DNA of 64,000 nucleotides from an uncultured Erythrobacter sp. (GTDB lineage Bacteria > Pseudomonadota > Alphaproteobacteria > Sphingomonadales > Sphingomonadaceae): the NCBI GenBank assembly GCA_937969505.1, contig CALBWA010000013.1:1-64000 (forward strand), given 5' to 3'. Position 1 is the stretch's first letter; each line of letters opens with the position of its first letter. The translations under genes were made by a program, and so were the position numbers. A model generated the notes under the pieces. It saw nothing but the letters and a program-made list of their open reading frames with translations. It made no database searches and had not been told where the DNA came from. Shown piece by piece: positions 45,722 to 55,671 of the stretch.

Positions 45722-46606
45722 TCAGCGTACCGCATGCTCGAGCACACCTTGGAGATAAACTCCATAATTGCTCTTGCCATGGGCTGCGATGGCCGACTCT
45801 AAAGTGGCAGCGTCAATAAAGCCGCTGCGAAATGCGATCTCTTCAAGCGCAGCAATCTTTAGCCCCTGGCGGCGCTCTATGGTGCCAACAAAGGCGGCAG
45901 CTTCCATAAGATCTTCCGGCGTTCCCGTATCAAGCCAGGCATATCCGCGGCCCATAAGCTCGACATTCAATGCGCCATTCTCAAGATAACATCGGTTGAT
46001 ATCGGTTATCTCCAATTCACCACGCCCCGACGGTTGCAATTCGCGGGCGTAATCCACCACCTTTTCATCGTAGAAATACAGTCCTGTCACGGCATAATTC
46101 GACTTTGGGTGTTGGGGCTTTTCCTCGATCGAACTCGCCTTCATGCCGGCATCAAACTCGATCACCCCATACCGCTGGGGATCGCGCACTTGATAGGCAA
46201 AGACTGTCGCTCCAAGGGCGCGATGTCCCGCAGAACCGAGCAAATCGACCAAGCCATGCCCGTAAAATATGTTATCGCCCAGCACGAGGCAGGAGGGATT
46301 GCCCTCTACGAAGTCGGCCCCGATCGTATAGGCTTGGGCTAATCCTTTGGGCTCGGGTTGTTCGGCATATGTGATGCTGATCCCCCATTGCGAGCCGTCT
46401 CCAAGCAACTGCACGAACTGCGACGCATCTGTCGGAGTAGTGATAATCAGAATCTCGCGAATGCCCGCCAACATCAACACACTCAGCGGGTAATAGATCA
46501 TCGGCTTGTCGTAGATCGGCATAAGCTGCTTGGAGATCGCCATTGTGATGGGGAAAAGCCGGCTCCCGGACCCGCCAGCCAATATGATCCCTTTTCTTTC
46601 GGTCAT
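45722..46606 (-). CDS. rfbA: Glucose-1-phosphate thymidylyltransferase
   Basis: Makes dTDP-glucose from dTTP and glucose-1-phosphate, the first step of dTDP-L-rhamnose synthesis. The 294 residues begin [20 protein letters not shown], include [21 protein letters not shown] and [11 protein letters not shown], and end in a helical tail, all characteristic of RmlA. It is the last of four overlapping genes rfbC-rfbB-rfbD-rfbA in transcription order, and overlaps rfbD by 4 bases. Confidence 0.97.
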   Translation of the reverse strand: MTERKGIILAGGSGSRLFPITMAISKQLMPIYDKPMIYYPLSVLMLAGIREILIITTPTDASQFVQLLGDGSQWGISITYAEQPEPKGLAQAYTIGADFVEGNPSCLVLGDNIFYGHGLVDLLGSAGHRALGATVFAYQVRDPQRYGVIEFDAGMKASSIEEKPQHPKSNYAVTGLYFYDEKVVDYARELQPSGRGELEITDINRCYLENGALNVELMGRGYAWLDTGTPEDLMEAAAFVGTIERRQGLKIAALEEIAFRSGFIDAATLESAIAAHGKSNYGVYLQGVLEHAVR

Positions 46607-47451
46607 GCGCGATGCCGATAATCAAAACGTGATGGCAAAGCCACCTCCCAATCTGGGCGCTCGATTCCAAAGGTCTGCAGCAACGAAGTGCAATCCAGTC
46701 GCGAATTCTCGGGACGAATGGCCATCGCAGGATAATCTGAGCTTGCGATATCGATTATCTTGCAAGGGATCCCGACCCGCGACAAAATCTTTCGTGCAAA
46801 GCCGGAACGCGAAATATCCTGCCCGCCAGCAAAGTGATAGGTGCCAGCAAGTCCAGGGTGAGCAATCAGACTGCAAGCGACCTGAAAACAGGCGCTGGCT
46901 ATCGCCTGCGCAGGCGTCGGGGCTCCGAACTCGTTTGAAACCACCTGCAGTTCTCTTCTCTCTGAACCGAGGCGCAACATTGTGTTGACAAAATTGTCGC
47001 CGTGGCGCGCGAACACCCAAGAGGTGCGAATGATGGCAAACACGTCAGTCGCAGACTTTATTCCCTCTTCTCCGGCAAGCTTGCTTTTTCCGTAAACGGA
47101 TAGCGGAGCGGGTACATCATCAGGCTGCCAAGCTCTTGTGCCGCTCCCATCGAAAACATAATCCGTCGACAAATGGATCAGTGGGATTCCAAGCTCAGTA
47201 CAGGCGTGAGCCATCTCTGTCGGAGCCGCGGCATTGATCCGAAATGCAAGGTCAGTTTCTTCTTCGGCTTGGTCGACAGCGGTATATGCCGCCGCATTGA
47301 TCACCGCAGCTGGTCGCCGCGTTTCGATGGCCCGGCGACAGGCTCCAGCGACCGATAGATCGGCTTCAACCCGATCAATAGCCGTGACATCCTTCATGTC
47401 AGCCAGAATGCTCCCGACCTGACCGGATGCGCCAAACACCAAAGTGGTCAC
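46603..47451 (-). CDS. rfbD: dTDP-4-dehydrorhamnose reductase
   Basis: NADPH-dependent last step giving dTDP-L-rhamnose. The 282-residue SDR shows [46 protein letters not shown], the catalytic YGKSKLAGE and [14 protein letters not shown]. It overlaps rfbB upstream and rfbA downstream by 4 bases each. Confidence 0.97.
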   Translation of the reverse strand: MTTLVFGASGQVGSILADMKDVTAIDRVEADLSVAGACRRAIETRRPAAVINAAAYTAVDQAEEETDLAFRINAAAPTEMAHACTELGIPLIHLSTDYVFDGSGTRAWQPDDVPAPLSVYGKSKLAGEEGIKSATDVFAIIRTSWVFARHGDNFVNTMLRLGSERRELQVVSNEFGAPTPAQAIASACFQVACSLIAHPGLAGTYHFAGGQDISRSGFARKILSRVGIPCKIIDIASSDYPAMAIRPENSRLDCTSLLQTFGIERPDWEVALPSRFDYRHRA

Positions 47452-48512
47452 GTGGCGTTTCCTCGTGCCAGCCCCAGCCGACGGCTACCACCATATCCCG
47501 ATAACAATGGACGCCACCAATCTTCGTTCTCGAGATACCAGTGAACAGTCTGCTGCAAACCTTCTTCAATAGAAATTGATGGCTGCCACCCCAATTCCGT
47601 GCGGATTCTTGTCGGATCAATTGCATAACGCGCGTCATGCCCGGGCCGGTCAGTCACAAATGTGATCAGATCGCTGTAAGACTGACTGCTTTCCCGGGGC
47701 AAAGTGCGATCTAGAATCGAACAGATCGATTCGACCAGTTCCAGATTGGTCAATTCGCTCTCGCTTCCAATGTTATACGTGCGACCCAATTCGCCACGCT
47801 CCAGGACAAGCAGAAGCGCGTCTGCGTGATCTTCGACATGAAGCCAGTCGCGAATATTGGATCCGTCGCCGTAAATGGGCAGTGCCTCTTCTGCCAAAGC
47901 GTTGATCACGATCAGTGGTATGAGTTTTTCTGGAAATTGAAAGGGACCGTAATTGTTAGAACAATTGGTCAAAACAATTGGCAATCCATAGGTTTGGCCC
48001 CATGCGCGCACCAAATGATCCGAGCTGGCTTTGGAAGCTGAGTAGGGGCTTCGTGGATCGTAGCGAGTTTCTTCTCTGAACTTCACTGCTGGGTCAGCCG
48101 GAAGCGAACCATACACCTCATCCGTGCTCACATGATGGAAGCGGAACCCTGATGGTCGGCCACTTATTTCCCAATATTCACGTGCAGCTTCCAGCAAATG
48201 GAAGGTGCCTAGAATATTCGTCTCCATGAAATCTGCGGGCCCATCAATTGACCGGTCAACATGACTTTCTGCAGCAAGATGCATCAGACAATCAGGTTGA
48301 TGTGTGGCAAAAATCTGATCCAATCGCTTTCGGTCGCGAATGTCGGCCTGCTCAAAAGCGTAGGTCGGGCTAGACGAAATATCTCCCACATTGGCGTGAT
48401 TTGCCGCGTATGTCAGCAGATCAAGGTTCACCGTCTCGCACCCGCGAGCATGCGCCGCACGAATGACGGCGGACCCGATAAAACCCGCCCCCCCCGTTAC
48501 CAGGAGTTTCAT
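47448..48512 (-). CDS. rfbB: dTDP-glucose 4,6-dehydratase
   Basis: Second step of the rhamnose pathway, forming dTDP-4-keto-6-deoxyglucose with bound NAD. The 354 residues contain [45 protein letters not shown], the [15 protein letters not shown] catalytic block and [17 protein letters not shown], all diagnostic of RmlB. It overlaps rfbC and rfbD by 4 bases. Confidence 0.98.
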   Translation of the reverse strand: MKLLVTGGAGFIGSAVIRAAHARGCETVNLDLLTYAANHANVGDISSSPTYAFEQADIRDRKRLDQIFATHQPDCLMHLAAESHVDRSIDGPADFMETNILGTFHLLEAAREYWEISGRPSGFRFHHVSTDEVYGSLPADPAVKFREETRYDPRSPYSASKASSDHLVRAWGQTYGLPIVLTNCSNNYGPFQFPEKLIPLIVINALAEEALPIYGDGSNIRDWLHVEDHADALLLVLERGELGRTYNIGSESELTNLELVESICSILDRTLPRESSQSYSDLITFVTDRPGHDARYAIDPTRIRTELGWQPSISIEEGLQQTVHWYLENEDWWRPLLSGYGGSRRLGLARGNAT

Positions 48513-49069
48513 TGCGCCGGCTCGCCAGAGAACGGTGATTGCCAGTCCTCAAAAACGGTCGCTGTCCGGTCTTTCTCCGAAATTACAGGTTCGGCTTTAA
48601 GGCCCCACTCGACACCGGCACTGTTCCAACGCACGCACCCATCACAAGCAGGGTCGTAAAAATCACTGACCTTGTACTGAACCTGCGTATCGGGCGTCAA
48701 AGTGACAAAGCCGTGCAAAAACCCTGATGGGACAAACAATTGCTCCCCATTTTCCGCTGACAATTCAATTGTGAAGGACTTGCCAAAAGTTGCCGAATTG
48801 GTGCGCACATCCACCGTCGCATCCAAAATCGCTCCGCTTGTGCACCTTATCAACTTGTCTTGCGCATGTGGAGGCGCCTGATAATGCAACCCCCTCAATG
48901 TGCCGGATTCCGCCGAGAAGGAGTGATTGTCCTGCACGAAATCAGGCGAGACGCCTGCTGTTTTCATGACGCGCGTATTCCACGTCTCTGCAAACCACCC
49001 TCGACTGTCTGCAATTCGTCGCGGAGCAAAAATCAGCAGGCCTTCAATGCCCCCCTGCCGTACATCCAT
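48509..49069 (-). CDS. rfbC: dTDP-4-dehydrorhamnose 3,5-epimerase
   Basis: Third enzyme of the rhamnose pathway. The 186-residue cupin shows [49 protein letters not shown] with the conserved active-site region, [14 protein letters not shown] and the C-terminal [10 protein letters not shown]. It heads the rhamnose block 47 bases after manA and overlaps rfbB. Confidence 0.97.
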   Translation of the reverse strand: MDVRQGGIEGLLIFAPRRIADSRGWFAETWNTRVMKTAGVSPDFVQDNHSFSAESGTLRGLHYQAPPHAQDKLIRCTSGAILDATVDVRTNSATFGKSFTIELSAENGEQLFVPSGFLHGFVTLTPDTQVQYKVSDFYDPACDGCVRWNSAGVEWGLKAEPVISEKDRTATVFEDWQSPFSGEPAQ

Positions 49070-49116
49070 CTTGCTCCCCTTTTCTTAACTCGAGAAGTAT
49101 ACTCGATCTTGATGGG

Positions 49117-49959
49117 TCAAGCCGTCGAGGCTTGCGCGATGAGGCCAGTGAAATCGTCGTCAAGTGACACCTCGCACCCGGGCCCGCACAGCATGCAGGT
49201 TCCAGGAGAGCAATCAATACCGTCAACCCTTGCATGCCCCTGCAAGGGCACCAGGTAGGCAGGCTGATCGACGGCCACACCCGAAGGCCATTTTACATCC
49301 AGCCAAAGATTGAATTTGGGACCCTTGACGAGTTGCCTGGGCGTATCGAGGGCAACCTTGGCGCCCAGCTGCGCCGGATATGGCTGAGGCCTTGCGGCAC
49401 CCACTCCGTCTTCCAGATGCAGCTCACGCGGTCTGCCATAGTCGTAAAGCCGGTATGTGATGTCTGCATTCTGCTGAATTTCAACCAGAGTAACTCCAGC
49501 GCCAATAGCGTGCACGGTCCCAGCAGGTATGTAATAAAAATCACCCCTGCTCACCGGTTTCCAGTCCATCAATTGCTCGATAGTGCCGTCCAGGGCAGCG
49601 CCGCGCAGTTCGCTGGCGCTCAGTGCTCTTTTTGTGCCGATACCGAGGACTGAACCAGGGACTGCGTCCAGAACCAGCCAGCATTCTTCCTTCCCACTGC
49701 TCAGACCGACAGCTTCCGCTTGCTGGTCATCAGGATGCACCTGAATGGACAAGGCCTCAGAAGTGAAAAGATATTTGACCATCAGGTCAAGCAGGGCCCC
49801 GTCATGCTCAAACCAGATTTCACCAATTCGTTCACCTGGATTGCTGGTAAAGGGGTTCGGCAGACTATCCACGCCCCAAGGCTTGGCGACTTCCTTTCGG
49901 CTTAGAAGGCTGGAGCGGGCAGACGTCGGCAATGTCTCGGGTCCTGCAGAATTGTGCAC
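49117..49959 (-). CDS. manA: Class I mannose-6-phosphate isomerase
   Basis: Interconverts fructose-6-phosphate and mannose-6-phosphate, feeding GDP-mannose and then GDP-fucose synthesis. The 280 residues show KPWGVDSLPN, GERIGEIWFEH, YLFTSEALSIQVHPDDQQAE with zinc ligands, GKEECWLVLDA and GDFYYIPAGTVHAIGAGVTL. The frame opens with a GTG at 49959 and no good Shine-Dalgarno; family members start nearer the LLSRKEVAKPWG block, so the N-terminus is uncertain. It is the most upstream gene of the minus-strand locus and faces the initiating transferase across about 275 bases. Confidence 0.92.
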   Translation of the reverse strand: MHNSAGPETLPTSARSSLLSRKEVAKPWGVDSLPNPFTSNPGERIGEIWFEHDGALLDLMVKYLFTSEALSIQVHPDDQQAEAVGLSSGKEECWLVLDAVPGSVLGIGTKRALSASELRGAALDGTIEQLMDWKPVSRGDFYYIPAGTVHAIGAGVTLVEIQQNADITYRLYDYGRPRELHLEDGVGAARPQPYPAQLGAKVALDTPRQLVKGPKFNLWLDVKWPSGVAVDQPAYLVPLQGHARVDGIDCSPGTCMLCGPGCEVSLDDDFTGLIAQASTA

Positions 49960-50234
49960 TTGCGACTAAATTCCCACGATACTCGTCACGGAAGGGCATC
50001 AATCGCTTTCGGGCCTCATCCTTATTCGCGCCTGATTCACTGTGCAAGTTTCACCGCATGATATTACTGTAACGATCTGGTCGTCTGATCCAGCCGCTCT
50101 TACGGCATTGCCGGGCCCGCCATAGTCAAAGATAAGTTGCGTTGCTCAGCATCTTGTTCGAAAGGGTAGTTGGTCAGTACATCTAACACAAAGATTTTGC
50201 TTTGATTAAAGACGCCCCTCTGAGTCGCCCCCCT

Positions 50235-51524
50235 ATGGCATTGGCAACCGCTTCCCGCGCCCAGGTCATGCGCCCCAGAAACCAGTTGGCGGCCTACATT
50301 CTGCTGGGCATCCTCATTCCGGCAGCAATCTGGTCAATTTTGCGCGGCATCAGGTTCGATACGCCCATCACCACGATCACCTTGATCTATGCCAGCGGTG
50401 CAAACCTCATCGTCTGGTATACACTCAGTCGCTTGCGCACCTACGCAAGGGCCCGTTTGCTTTCATACGTCTTGCCGGTCAATCTGATGATTTTTGGATC
50501 AGTGTTTGCCTTGAACGCATTATTGCGTGCCAACCTGTCTTACTCCCTCTATCTCACCTGTGCTGCGGCAAGCCTGATGATCAGCTATCTGGTCACAGTG
50601 CGCATTCGCCACGCCAATCCCAATCTGACCCATGTCTTTGTGCCGATTGGCGCGATTGGCAGCGCCCTTCAAGAGCGGGGCTTTAAGAAGATATCTTCTG
50701 CAGACACGCTGAAGGCTATGATCGACAACAAACAAATTACCGGTTCGATCGTGGTCGACCTGCATTACGATCATACGCCAGATTGGGAACGTTTGCTGGC
50801 AGCAGCAGCGCTCAAGGGCATTCCCGTCTATCATTATCGCTTGATCGAGGAATCTCTCACCGGAGAGGTGCGGATCAACCATTTGAGGGAAAACGATTTG
50901 GGGTCGCTGATACCCAATACTGCCTATCGCACAGCCAAGCGTATTTTCGATGTGGCGCTGGTTGTCCTTCTCAGCCCCGCCCTGCTGTTCCTGGGCTGCC
51001 TTATTGCTTTGCTCATTAAGCTGGATTCTCCGGGCAAAGTGTTCTTCTTTCAAGATCGGATCGGCTATCATGGCGACCCGTTCAAAATGGTCAAATTTCG
51101 CACGATGCGCGACAGGGTTGTTGCCGAGGATGTGAACGCAAGACGCGACGACGCCATTACTCAGGATGGTGATGCGCGTATTACAAAAATCGGGCGCTTC
51201 CTGCGCAAGACGCGGATGGACGAATTGCCCCAGGCCTGGAACGTATTGATCGGCGACATGAGCTGGATCGGGCCGCGGCCAGAAGCGCGCGATCTTGCCG
51301 AGTGGTATGAAGGTGAAATCCCGTTTTATGCCTATCGCCATATCGTTCGGCCGGGGATCACCGGCTGGGCGCAGGTAAACCAAGGGCATGTGGCCGATCT
51401 GGATTCAATCCAGCAAAAGCTAAGGTTTGATTTTTTCTACGTGAAGAACCTCAGCCTGTGGCTGGATATTCTAATCGGATTGAAAACCATTCGAGTGATT
51501 ATCGGGGGGATCGGGGCCAAATAA
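50235..51524 (+). CDS. Initiating exopolysaccharide glycosylphosphotransferase (WbaP/WcaJ-type)
   Basis: Transfers a sugar-1-phosphate to undecaprenyl phosphate, the first step of repeat-unit assembly. About 429 residues: four hydrophobic segments (about 15-130), a CoA-binding-like cytoplasmic domain (about 130-240), then the bacterial sugar transferase domain (about 240-429). That domain has AKRIFDVALVVLLSPALLFL, FFFQDRIGYHGDPFKMVKFR, IGPRPEARDLAEWY and PGITGWAQVNQG. The start is unclear: ATG 50235 (listed), TTG 50202 or ATG 50268, none with a strong Shine-Dalgarno. It is divergent from the rest of the locus; the donor sugar is unknown. Confidence 0.93.
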   Translation: MALATASRAQVMRPRNQLAAYILLGILIPAAIWSILRGIRFDTPITTITLIYASGANLIVWYTLSRLRTYARARLLSYVLPVNLMIFGSVFALNALLRANLSYSLYLTCAAASLMISYLVTVRIRHANPNLTHVFVPIGAIGSALQERGFKKISSADTLKAMIDNKQITGSIVVDLHYDHTPDWERLLAAAALKGIPVYHYRLIEESLTGEVRINHLRENDLGSLIPNTAYRTAKRIFDVALVVLLSPALLFLGCLIALLIKLDSPGKVFFFQDRIGYHGDPFKMVKFRTMRDRVVAEDVNARRDDAITQDGDARITKIGRFLRKTRMDELPQAWNVLIGDMSWIGPRPEARDLAEWYEGEIPFYAYRHIVRPGITGWAQVNQGHVADLDSIQQKLRFDFFYVKNLSLWLDILIGLKTIRVIIGGIGAK

Positions 51525-51544
51525 TTGGCTCGGGTAATGCTGCG

Positions 51545-52573
51545 ATGACACGCAAGAATATACCAACAGTACTGGTAACAGGCTCGGCCGGGTTCATCGG
51601 TTATCATCTTGCGCAATTGCTGCTGGATGAGGGCTTAAGGGTTGTGGGCTATGATGGCCTGACGGACTATTACGATGTAAAACTGAAGCAAAAGCGTCAC
51701 GAAATGCTTGCTGCCAGCGACAATTTTACTGCTTGTGTGGCCATGCTGGAGAATGCTGAGCGCTTACAGGAGCTTTGCGAGACCGAACACCCCGACATCA
51801 TTGTACATCTCGCGGGGCAGGCAGGCGTGCGATACAGCCTTGAAAACCCGCGCGCCTATCTTGAATCCAATCTGGTTGGCACCTTCAATGTCATGGAGTG
51901 CGCGCGCAAGTTGGAAGTTGATCACTTGCTGATGGCCTCAACCAGCTCTGTTTATGGCGCCAACACGGATATGCCGTTTTCCGAGCAGCAGAAGACCGAT
52001 ACCCCCCTGACTTTTTACGCGGCGACCAAGAAGGCAAATGAGGCCATGGCCCATTCTTATGCCCATCTGTGGAACCTGCCGACGACGATGTTCCGATTCT
52101 TTACCGTCTACGGACCGTGGGGCCGGCCAGACATGGCCTTGTTCAAATTCACGCGCGGCGTACTCGAAGGCAAGCCAATCGACATTTACAACAATGGCGA
52201 GATGCATCGCGACTTCACATATGTCACCGATCTGGTGCACGCGATCCGGCTGCTGATCGACACACCGCCGGTCAGACCCGATGCAGGTGCGCCAATCGCC
52301 GAATGGGACAGTTTATCGCCTGCTGCACCCTATCGCATCGTCAATATCGGGAACAGCCAGACTGTACGACTGATGGATTTCGTCGAGGCGATCGAAAAAG
52401 AGTGTGGTCGCAAAGCAATCAAGAATTTCATGCCGATGCAAACCGGCGACGTTCCTGCGACTTGGGCTGATGCCACATTGCTGCAGGAGTTGACCGGTTA
52501 CAGCCCAGAAACGGAAGTGGGCGACGGTATTGCCAAGTTTGTTACTTGGTACCGCGAATATTACGACATTTAA
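51545..52573 (+). CDS. NAD-dependent epimerase, probably UDP-glucuronate 4-epimerase
   Basis: A 342-residue extended SDR: VLVTGSAGFIGYHLAQLL at the N-terminus, the DGLTDYYDVKLKQKRHE block typical of UDP-glucuronate 4-epimerases, HLAGQAGVRYSLENP, and the catalytic FYAATKKANE. FRFFTVYGPWGRPDMALF closes the core. It would supply UDP-galacturonate from UDP-glucuronate for the polymer. The ATG at 51545 was chosen over an in-frame start 87 bases upstream that lies inside the preceding gene. It follows the initiating transferase by 20 bases. Confidence 0.9.
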   Translation: MTRKNIPTVLVTGSAGFIGYHLAQLLLDEGLRVVGYDGLTDYYDVKLKQKRHEMLAASDNFTACVAMLENAERLQELCETEHPDIIVHLAGQAGVRYSLENPRAYLESNLVGTFNVMECARKLEVDHLLMASTSSVYGANTDMPFSEQQKTDTPLTFYAATKKANEAMAHSYAHLWNLPTTMFRFFTVYGPWGRPDMALFKFTRGVLEGKPIDIYNNGEMHRDFTYVTDLVHAIRLLIDTPPVRPDAGAPIAEWDSLSPAAPYRIVNIGNSQTVRLMDFVEAIEKECGRKAIKNFMPMQTGDVPATWADATLLQELTGYSPETEVGDGIAKFVTWYREYYDI

Positions 52574-52582
52574 GCGACCGGA

Positions 52583-53203
52583 TCAGGGTGCAGGAACGGT
52601 GCCTTGATCGTCTTCGCTCGAAGGTGCCGGAGCAATCAAAGCGGGTGGGGCGCCTTCTTCGACCTCACCGGGGAGCGGCTGCTCACGCTCCCGTTCGAGC
52701 CTCTCAAGGTATTCCCGCTCAATTGCCTCCACCCGCTCCTGCTCAGCCGCGGCATCCTCGTCGATGGTTGAGAGCCGCTCGGCCCGAGCGGCTTCAATCA
52801 ATTGGCCAAACCGGATATTGGAACCCTCGGCCCGATCCTTGTAGGCCGCATCAATGAGCTGCTGCAGACAGCCTGTAAAACCGCCCGCTCCTACTGGAGA
52901 GCACGATTCGGTGCCAGAGGCGCCAACCAACTCATAGCTTTCCACGCGCTGGGTCCAGGCCGTGTTTTGCGGACTGTCGCTAAAGCGCAAGTTTTCCGGA
53001 ATACGATAACGTTCGCCTTCCGATTTGCGCGCGCAGACCGTGATTTCATCGCCTTCTGGCTCAGGGCAAGCATCCTCGCCATACACAATCACCATGTTCA
53101 CCTTGTCGCCAGCATCATCCTGCGCCGCTACGGGAACTGCGGTCGAAAGGGCGGCGAGCAGGGCACCTGCGGCGGCAGAAGCAGTGACGAAATAGCCATT
53201 CAT
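52583..53203 (-). CDS. Uncharacterised exported protein with acidic C-terminus
   Basis: A 206-residue predicted periplasmic protein. The signal peptide (about residues 1-27) ends near VAAQ. The mature part has CPEPEGDEITVCARKSEGER, a pattern I recall from small conserved exported proteins of sphingomonads, and a second cysteine pair (ESCSPVGAGGFTGC). The C-terminal 70 residues are Glu/Arg-rich, a likely coiled coil, then Pro-rich. The ATG at 53203 was chosen to start at the signal peptide. It is the last gene of the proA-to-coq7 strand run. Function is unknown. Confidence 0.75.
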   Translation of the reverse strand: MNGYFVTASAAAGALLAALSTAVPVAAQDDAGDKVNMVIVYGEDACPEPEGDEITVCARKSEGERYRIPENLRFSDSPQNTAWTQRVESYELVGASGTESCSPVGAGGFTGCLQQLIDAAYKDRAEGSNIRFGQLIEAARAERLSTIDEDAAAEQERVEAIEREYLERLEREREQPLPGEVEEGAPPALIAPAPSSEDDQGTVPAP

Positions 53204-53298
53204 GATCAATTCCATTTCCTAGTCAGCCTGGCGGGCAGTTAGCGGTAGGTGCAGTGAACGCAGAATGAAGCGCATACCCGCGTCCAATAGTTCCACAA

Positions 53299-53826
53299 TC
53301 AGATACGTTCCGCCAACTTGATTGCAGCCCGGCACCCAAAGCGGATTAGGCCCGACATCAATGGGTAGGCTGGCGCTCGTTCTGCACCAGCAGCGAGAGC
53401 TGCGTCGCGATGTTCACGTTCATCCTCACGGAATTCTGCAATCATCGCGGCAAGCTCGGGGTCGGTATTGCTTTCTTCCAGCCGGTCGAGTTGATCGGAA
53501 TAATGCTGATCGATCTCGGTTTCTACTGCGGCCGTGCACGCCATAGCCGCCTCTGGTCCGATCAAGGCAGTCCCCGCACCCAATGCGTAACCTGCTGCCG
53601 TCCAGAAAGGGCGTAGGGCGGTTGGCCGGACACCGCGCCGCGCCATCAAAGCGTCAAATCGCTCTCGGTGCCCTTCTTCCTGACGCGCCATACCGGCGAT
53701 CTCTTCGGAATGCGGCCCACGTGTTCCCATAACGGCCAGCTGGCCTTCGTATATGCGAGTAGCGCCATACTCACCGGCCTGATCCACCCGGATCATGCGC
53801 TCAATCTCTTCTTTGGTAACAGCCAT
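53299..53826 (-). CDS. coq7: Demethoxyubiquinone hydroxylase (COQ7 family)
   Basis: Di-iron monooxygenase that hydroxylates demethoxyubiquinone in ubiquinone synthesis. The 175-residue protein has the expected ligand sets: RVDQAGEYGATRIYEGQL, RQEEGHRERFDAL (ExxH), AAVETEIDQHYSDQL and EFREDEREHRDAAL (ExxH). The start ATG lies 9 bases after the dsbB-like stop. Alphaproteobacteria use Coq7 in this step, and electron transfer flavoprotein in the same window delivers electrons to the same quinone pool. Confidence 0.95.
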   Translation of the reverse strand: MAVTKEEIERMIRVDQAGEYGATRIYEGQLAVMGTRGPHSEEIAGMARQEEGHRERFDALMARRGVRPTALRPFWTAAGYALGAGTALIGPEAAMACTAAVETEIDQHYSDQLDRLEESNTDPELAAMIAEFREDEREHRDAALAAGAERAPAYPLMSGLIRFGCRAAIKLAERI

Positions 53827-53835
53827 ATTTGCCTC

Positions 53836-54297
53836 TTATCGCGTGCGGCCCAGCAACACCAGAACTGCCAAACCACTCGCAACGGAAACCAGGAAATTCC
53901 AACCTGCTAAAGATACGCCCAACAGGCTCCATGGTGCCACGTCGCAGCGAATTACCGGCGTGTTCATAATTGCATCAAGCGGATCTGCATCGGGATCGAC
54001 AGCGCTGGCACATGATGTCATCCCCTCCCACCAGCCATATTCAACCCCTGCATGGAAGCCGCCGATCAGTCCCGACAAGATGATGGCCAGCCCGGCAAGT
54101 GCAAGCCAGCCTTTCCGCCAAGGAACAATCGTGGCTGTAAGAGCAAATGCGATGGCGGCGAAATGTGGCCAGCGCTGCCACCAACACATCTCGCATGGAT
54201 ACAACCCGAATCCGATCTCACTGATATAGGCTCCGCCCAAAAGCAAAGCTGAAACTCCCAGAGCCAAAGTCTGGGCCAGGCGCAGATTACGGTCCAT
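53836..54297 (-). CDS. DsbB-family disulfide bond formation protein
   Basis: A 153-residue protein with four hydrophobic segments that would reoxidise a DsbA-type oxidase and pass electrons to quinone. The first periplasmic loop has the redox pair in YPCEMCWWQRWPH, and the second loop has the partner cysteines in GMTSCAS and VIRCDV. The longer reading starts with a TTG; the ATG at 54297 with GGGAC upstream is preferred. It is encoded next to coq7 and ctpA. Confidence 0.93.
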   Translation of the reverse strand: MDRNLRLAQTLALGVSALLLGGAYISEIGFGLYPCEMCWWQRWPHFAAIAFALTATIVPWRKGWLALAGLAIILSGLIGGFHAGVEYGWWEGMTSCASAVDPDADPLDAIMNTPVIRCDVAPWSLLGVSLAGWNFLVSVASGLAVLVLLGRTR

Positions 54298-54333
54298 TTT
54301 CAAGTCGTCCCGCCAGCGTGATGCCCAGCAATC

Positions 54334-55671
54334 TTAATCACGCAGGGCAACTGAGCTGACCGTGGTCCGGCGTAACGTTTCAAGCGCATAATGCAGCTGG
54401 AAATCTTCAACGCCCCGTTCTTCAAGCTCCGATGCAGTCAGCTTGAAGCGCGGATCTTCAATCTTATCGGTTTCCAACGCCTCGTCCTTGATGCCCAGTT
54501 CATTGACCAGATGTCCGCGCAAATCAGATTCGCGTGTCACATATTTGCTCCGCTTGGCCAAATCTGGGTCGCTGAGTTGTGGGATCGAAATGTCGGGCTT
54601 GATGCCCCCTTCCTGGACCGAATGGCCAGCGGGCGTGTAATACCGTGCAGTTGTCAGCTTCAGCGCTGCGTCGCGACCCAGCGGCAGTAAAGTCTGAACG
54701 CTGCCCTTACCAAAGCTGCGCTCGCCCATCACCAGCGCCCGGCGGTGATCCTGTAGAGCGCCCGCCACGATTTCCGATGCTGATGCAGAGCCCGCGTCGA
54801 TCAGAACAATGATCGGAATATCGCGGGCAATATCGCCGCGGAACACGGTTTCGGCATCATAAAGCAACGTCTCGCCCCGCGCACGGCCACGCTGGGAAAC
54901 AATTCGGCCCTTATCAAGGAACAGATCACTCAACGCGATGGCTTCATCAAGCGAGCCACCCGGATTGCTGCGCAAGTCCAGCACCAGTCCGCCGACGCGC
55001 CCAGACGCCTCACGCTTTATGTCATTCCACGCCGTCAGAACATCGCTACCAACGTCGCGAGAAAACTCATTCACAGTGATGACGCCAATGTTGCCAGAGG
55101 CCAGTTCATGCGTAACCGGCTCCAGCTCAATAACACCGCGGGTCACATCAACCTCAAATGGTTCATCGCGACCCGGGCGGAAAATCGTCAGCTGGATCGA
55201 CGTTCCCCGAGGTCCGCGCATCTGGCTCACCGCATCATCGAGCGACCCGCCATAAATCAGCTTTCCGTCGAGGTGCGTGATATAATCGCCAGCCTTGATG
55301 CCCGCCTCGTCAGCCGGGCTGCCGCGAAAAGGGGACACGATTTTGACCGCGCCATCATCCATCACGACCGACAAGCCAAGCCCCGAATAATTGCCATCAA
55401 TAGTCGTCTCCAGGCGCTGGAGGTCCGACCCATCCAGATAGGCTGAATGCGGATCGAGTGAAGATAGCATGCCATCAATCGCTCCGCGGATCAGGACCTC
55501 ATCATCGACTTTCTCTACATAGCTGGCCTTGATCCGCTGATAGGTGGCAAAAAGCTTGGCAAATTCTGGCCCTGCGCGGCCATCAACCTGCGCCATACCG
55601 GCCGTGGTGGCGGGGATCAGGGCAACTGCGGTTACCAGGGCAGCACTTTTGACAAACGCGGCAATCTTCAT
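54334..55671 (-). CDS. ctpA: S41-family C-terminal processing peptidase
   Basis: Periplasmic serine protease that trims or degrades envelope proteins, including cell-wall hydrolases in other bacteria. The 445 residues have a signal peptide (about 1-24), an N-terminal helical part, a PDZ domain (about 85-160, GLGLSVVMDDGAVKIVSPFR and EAGIKAGDYI), and the S41 core. The core contains VLIDAGSASASEIVAGAL (catalytic Ser) and GERSFGKGSVQTLLPL (catalytic Lys). The ATG at 55671 is preferred over an in-frame TTG at 55695. It lies downstream of the EnvC-like gene, a common pairing. Confidence 0.94.
   Translation of the reverse strand: MKIAAFVKSAALVTAVALIPATTAGMAQVDGRAGPEFAKLFATYQRIKASYVEKVDDEVLIRGAIDGMLSSLDPHSAYLDGSDLQRLETTIDGNYSGLGLSVVMDDGAVKIVSPFRGSPADEAGIKAGDYITHLDGKLIYGGSLDDAVSQMRGPRGTSIQLTIFRPGRDEPFEVDVTRGVIELEPVTHELASGNIGVITVNEFSRDVGSDVLTAWNDIKREASGRVGGLVLDLRSNPGGSLDEAIALSDLFLDKGRIVSQRGRARGETLLYDAETVFRGDIARDIPIIVLIDAGSASASEIVAGALQDHRRALVMGERSFGKGSVQTLLPLGRDAALKLTTARYYTPAGHSVQEGGIKPDISIPQLSDPDLAKRSKYVTRESDLRGHLVNELGIKDEALETDKIEDPRFKLTASELEERGVEDFQLHYALETLRRTTVSSVALRD

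Noticed and set aside
27946..52573. Polysaccharide locus as a recently inserted genomic island
   Set aside because: No integrase, transposase, flanking tRNA or direct repeats are visible, so a mobile origin is not supported by the sequence itself.
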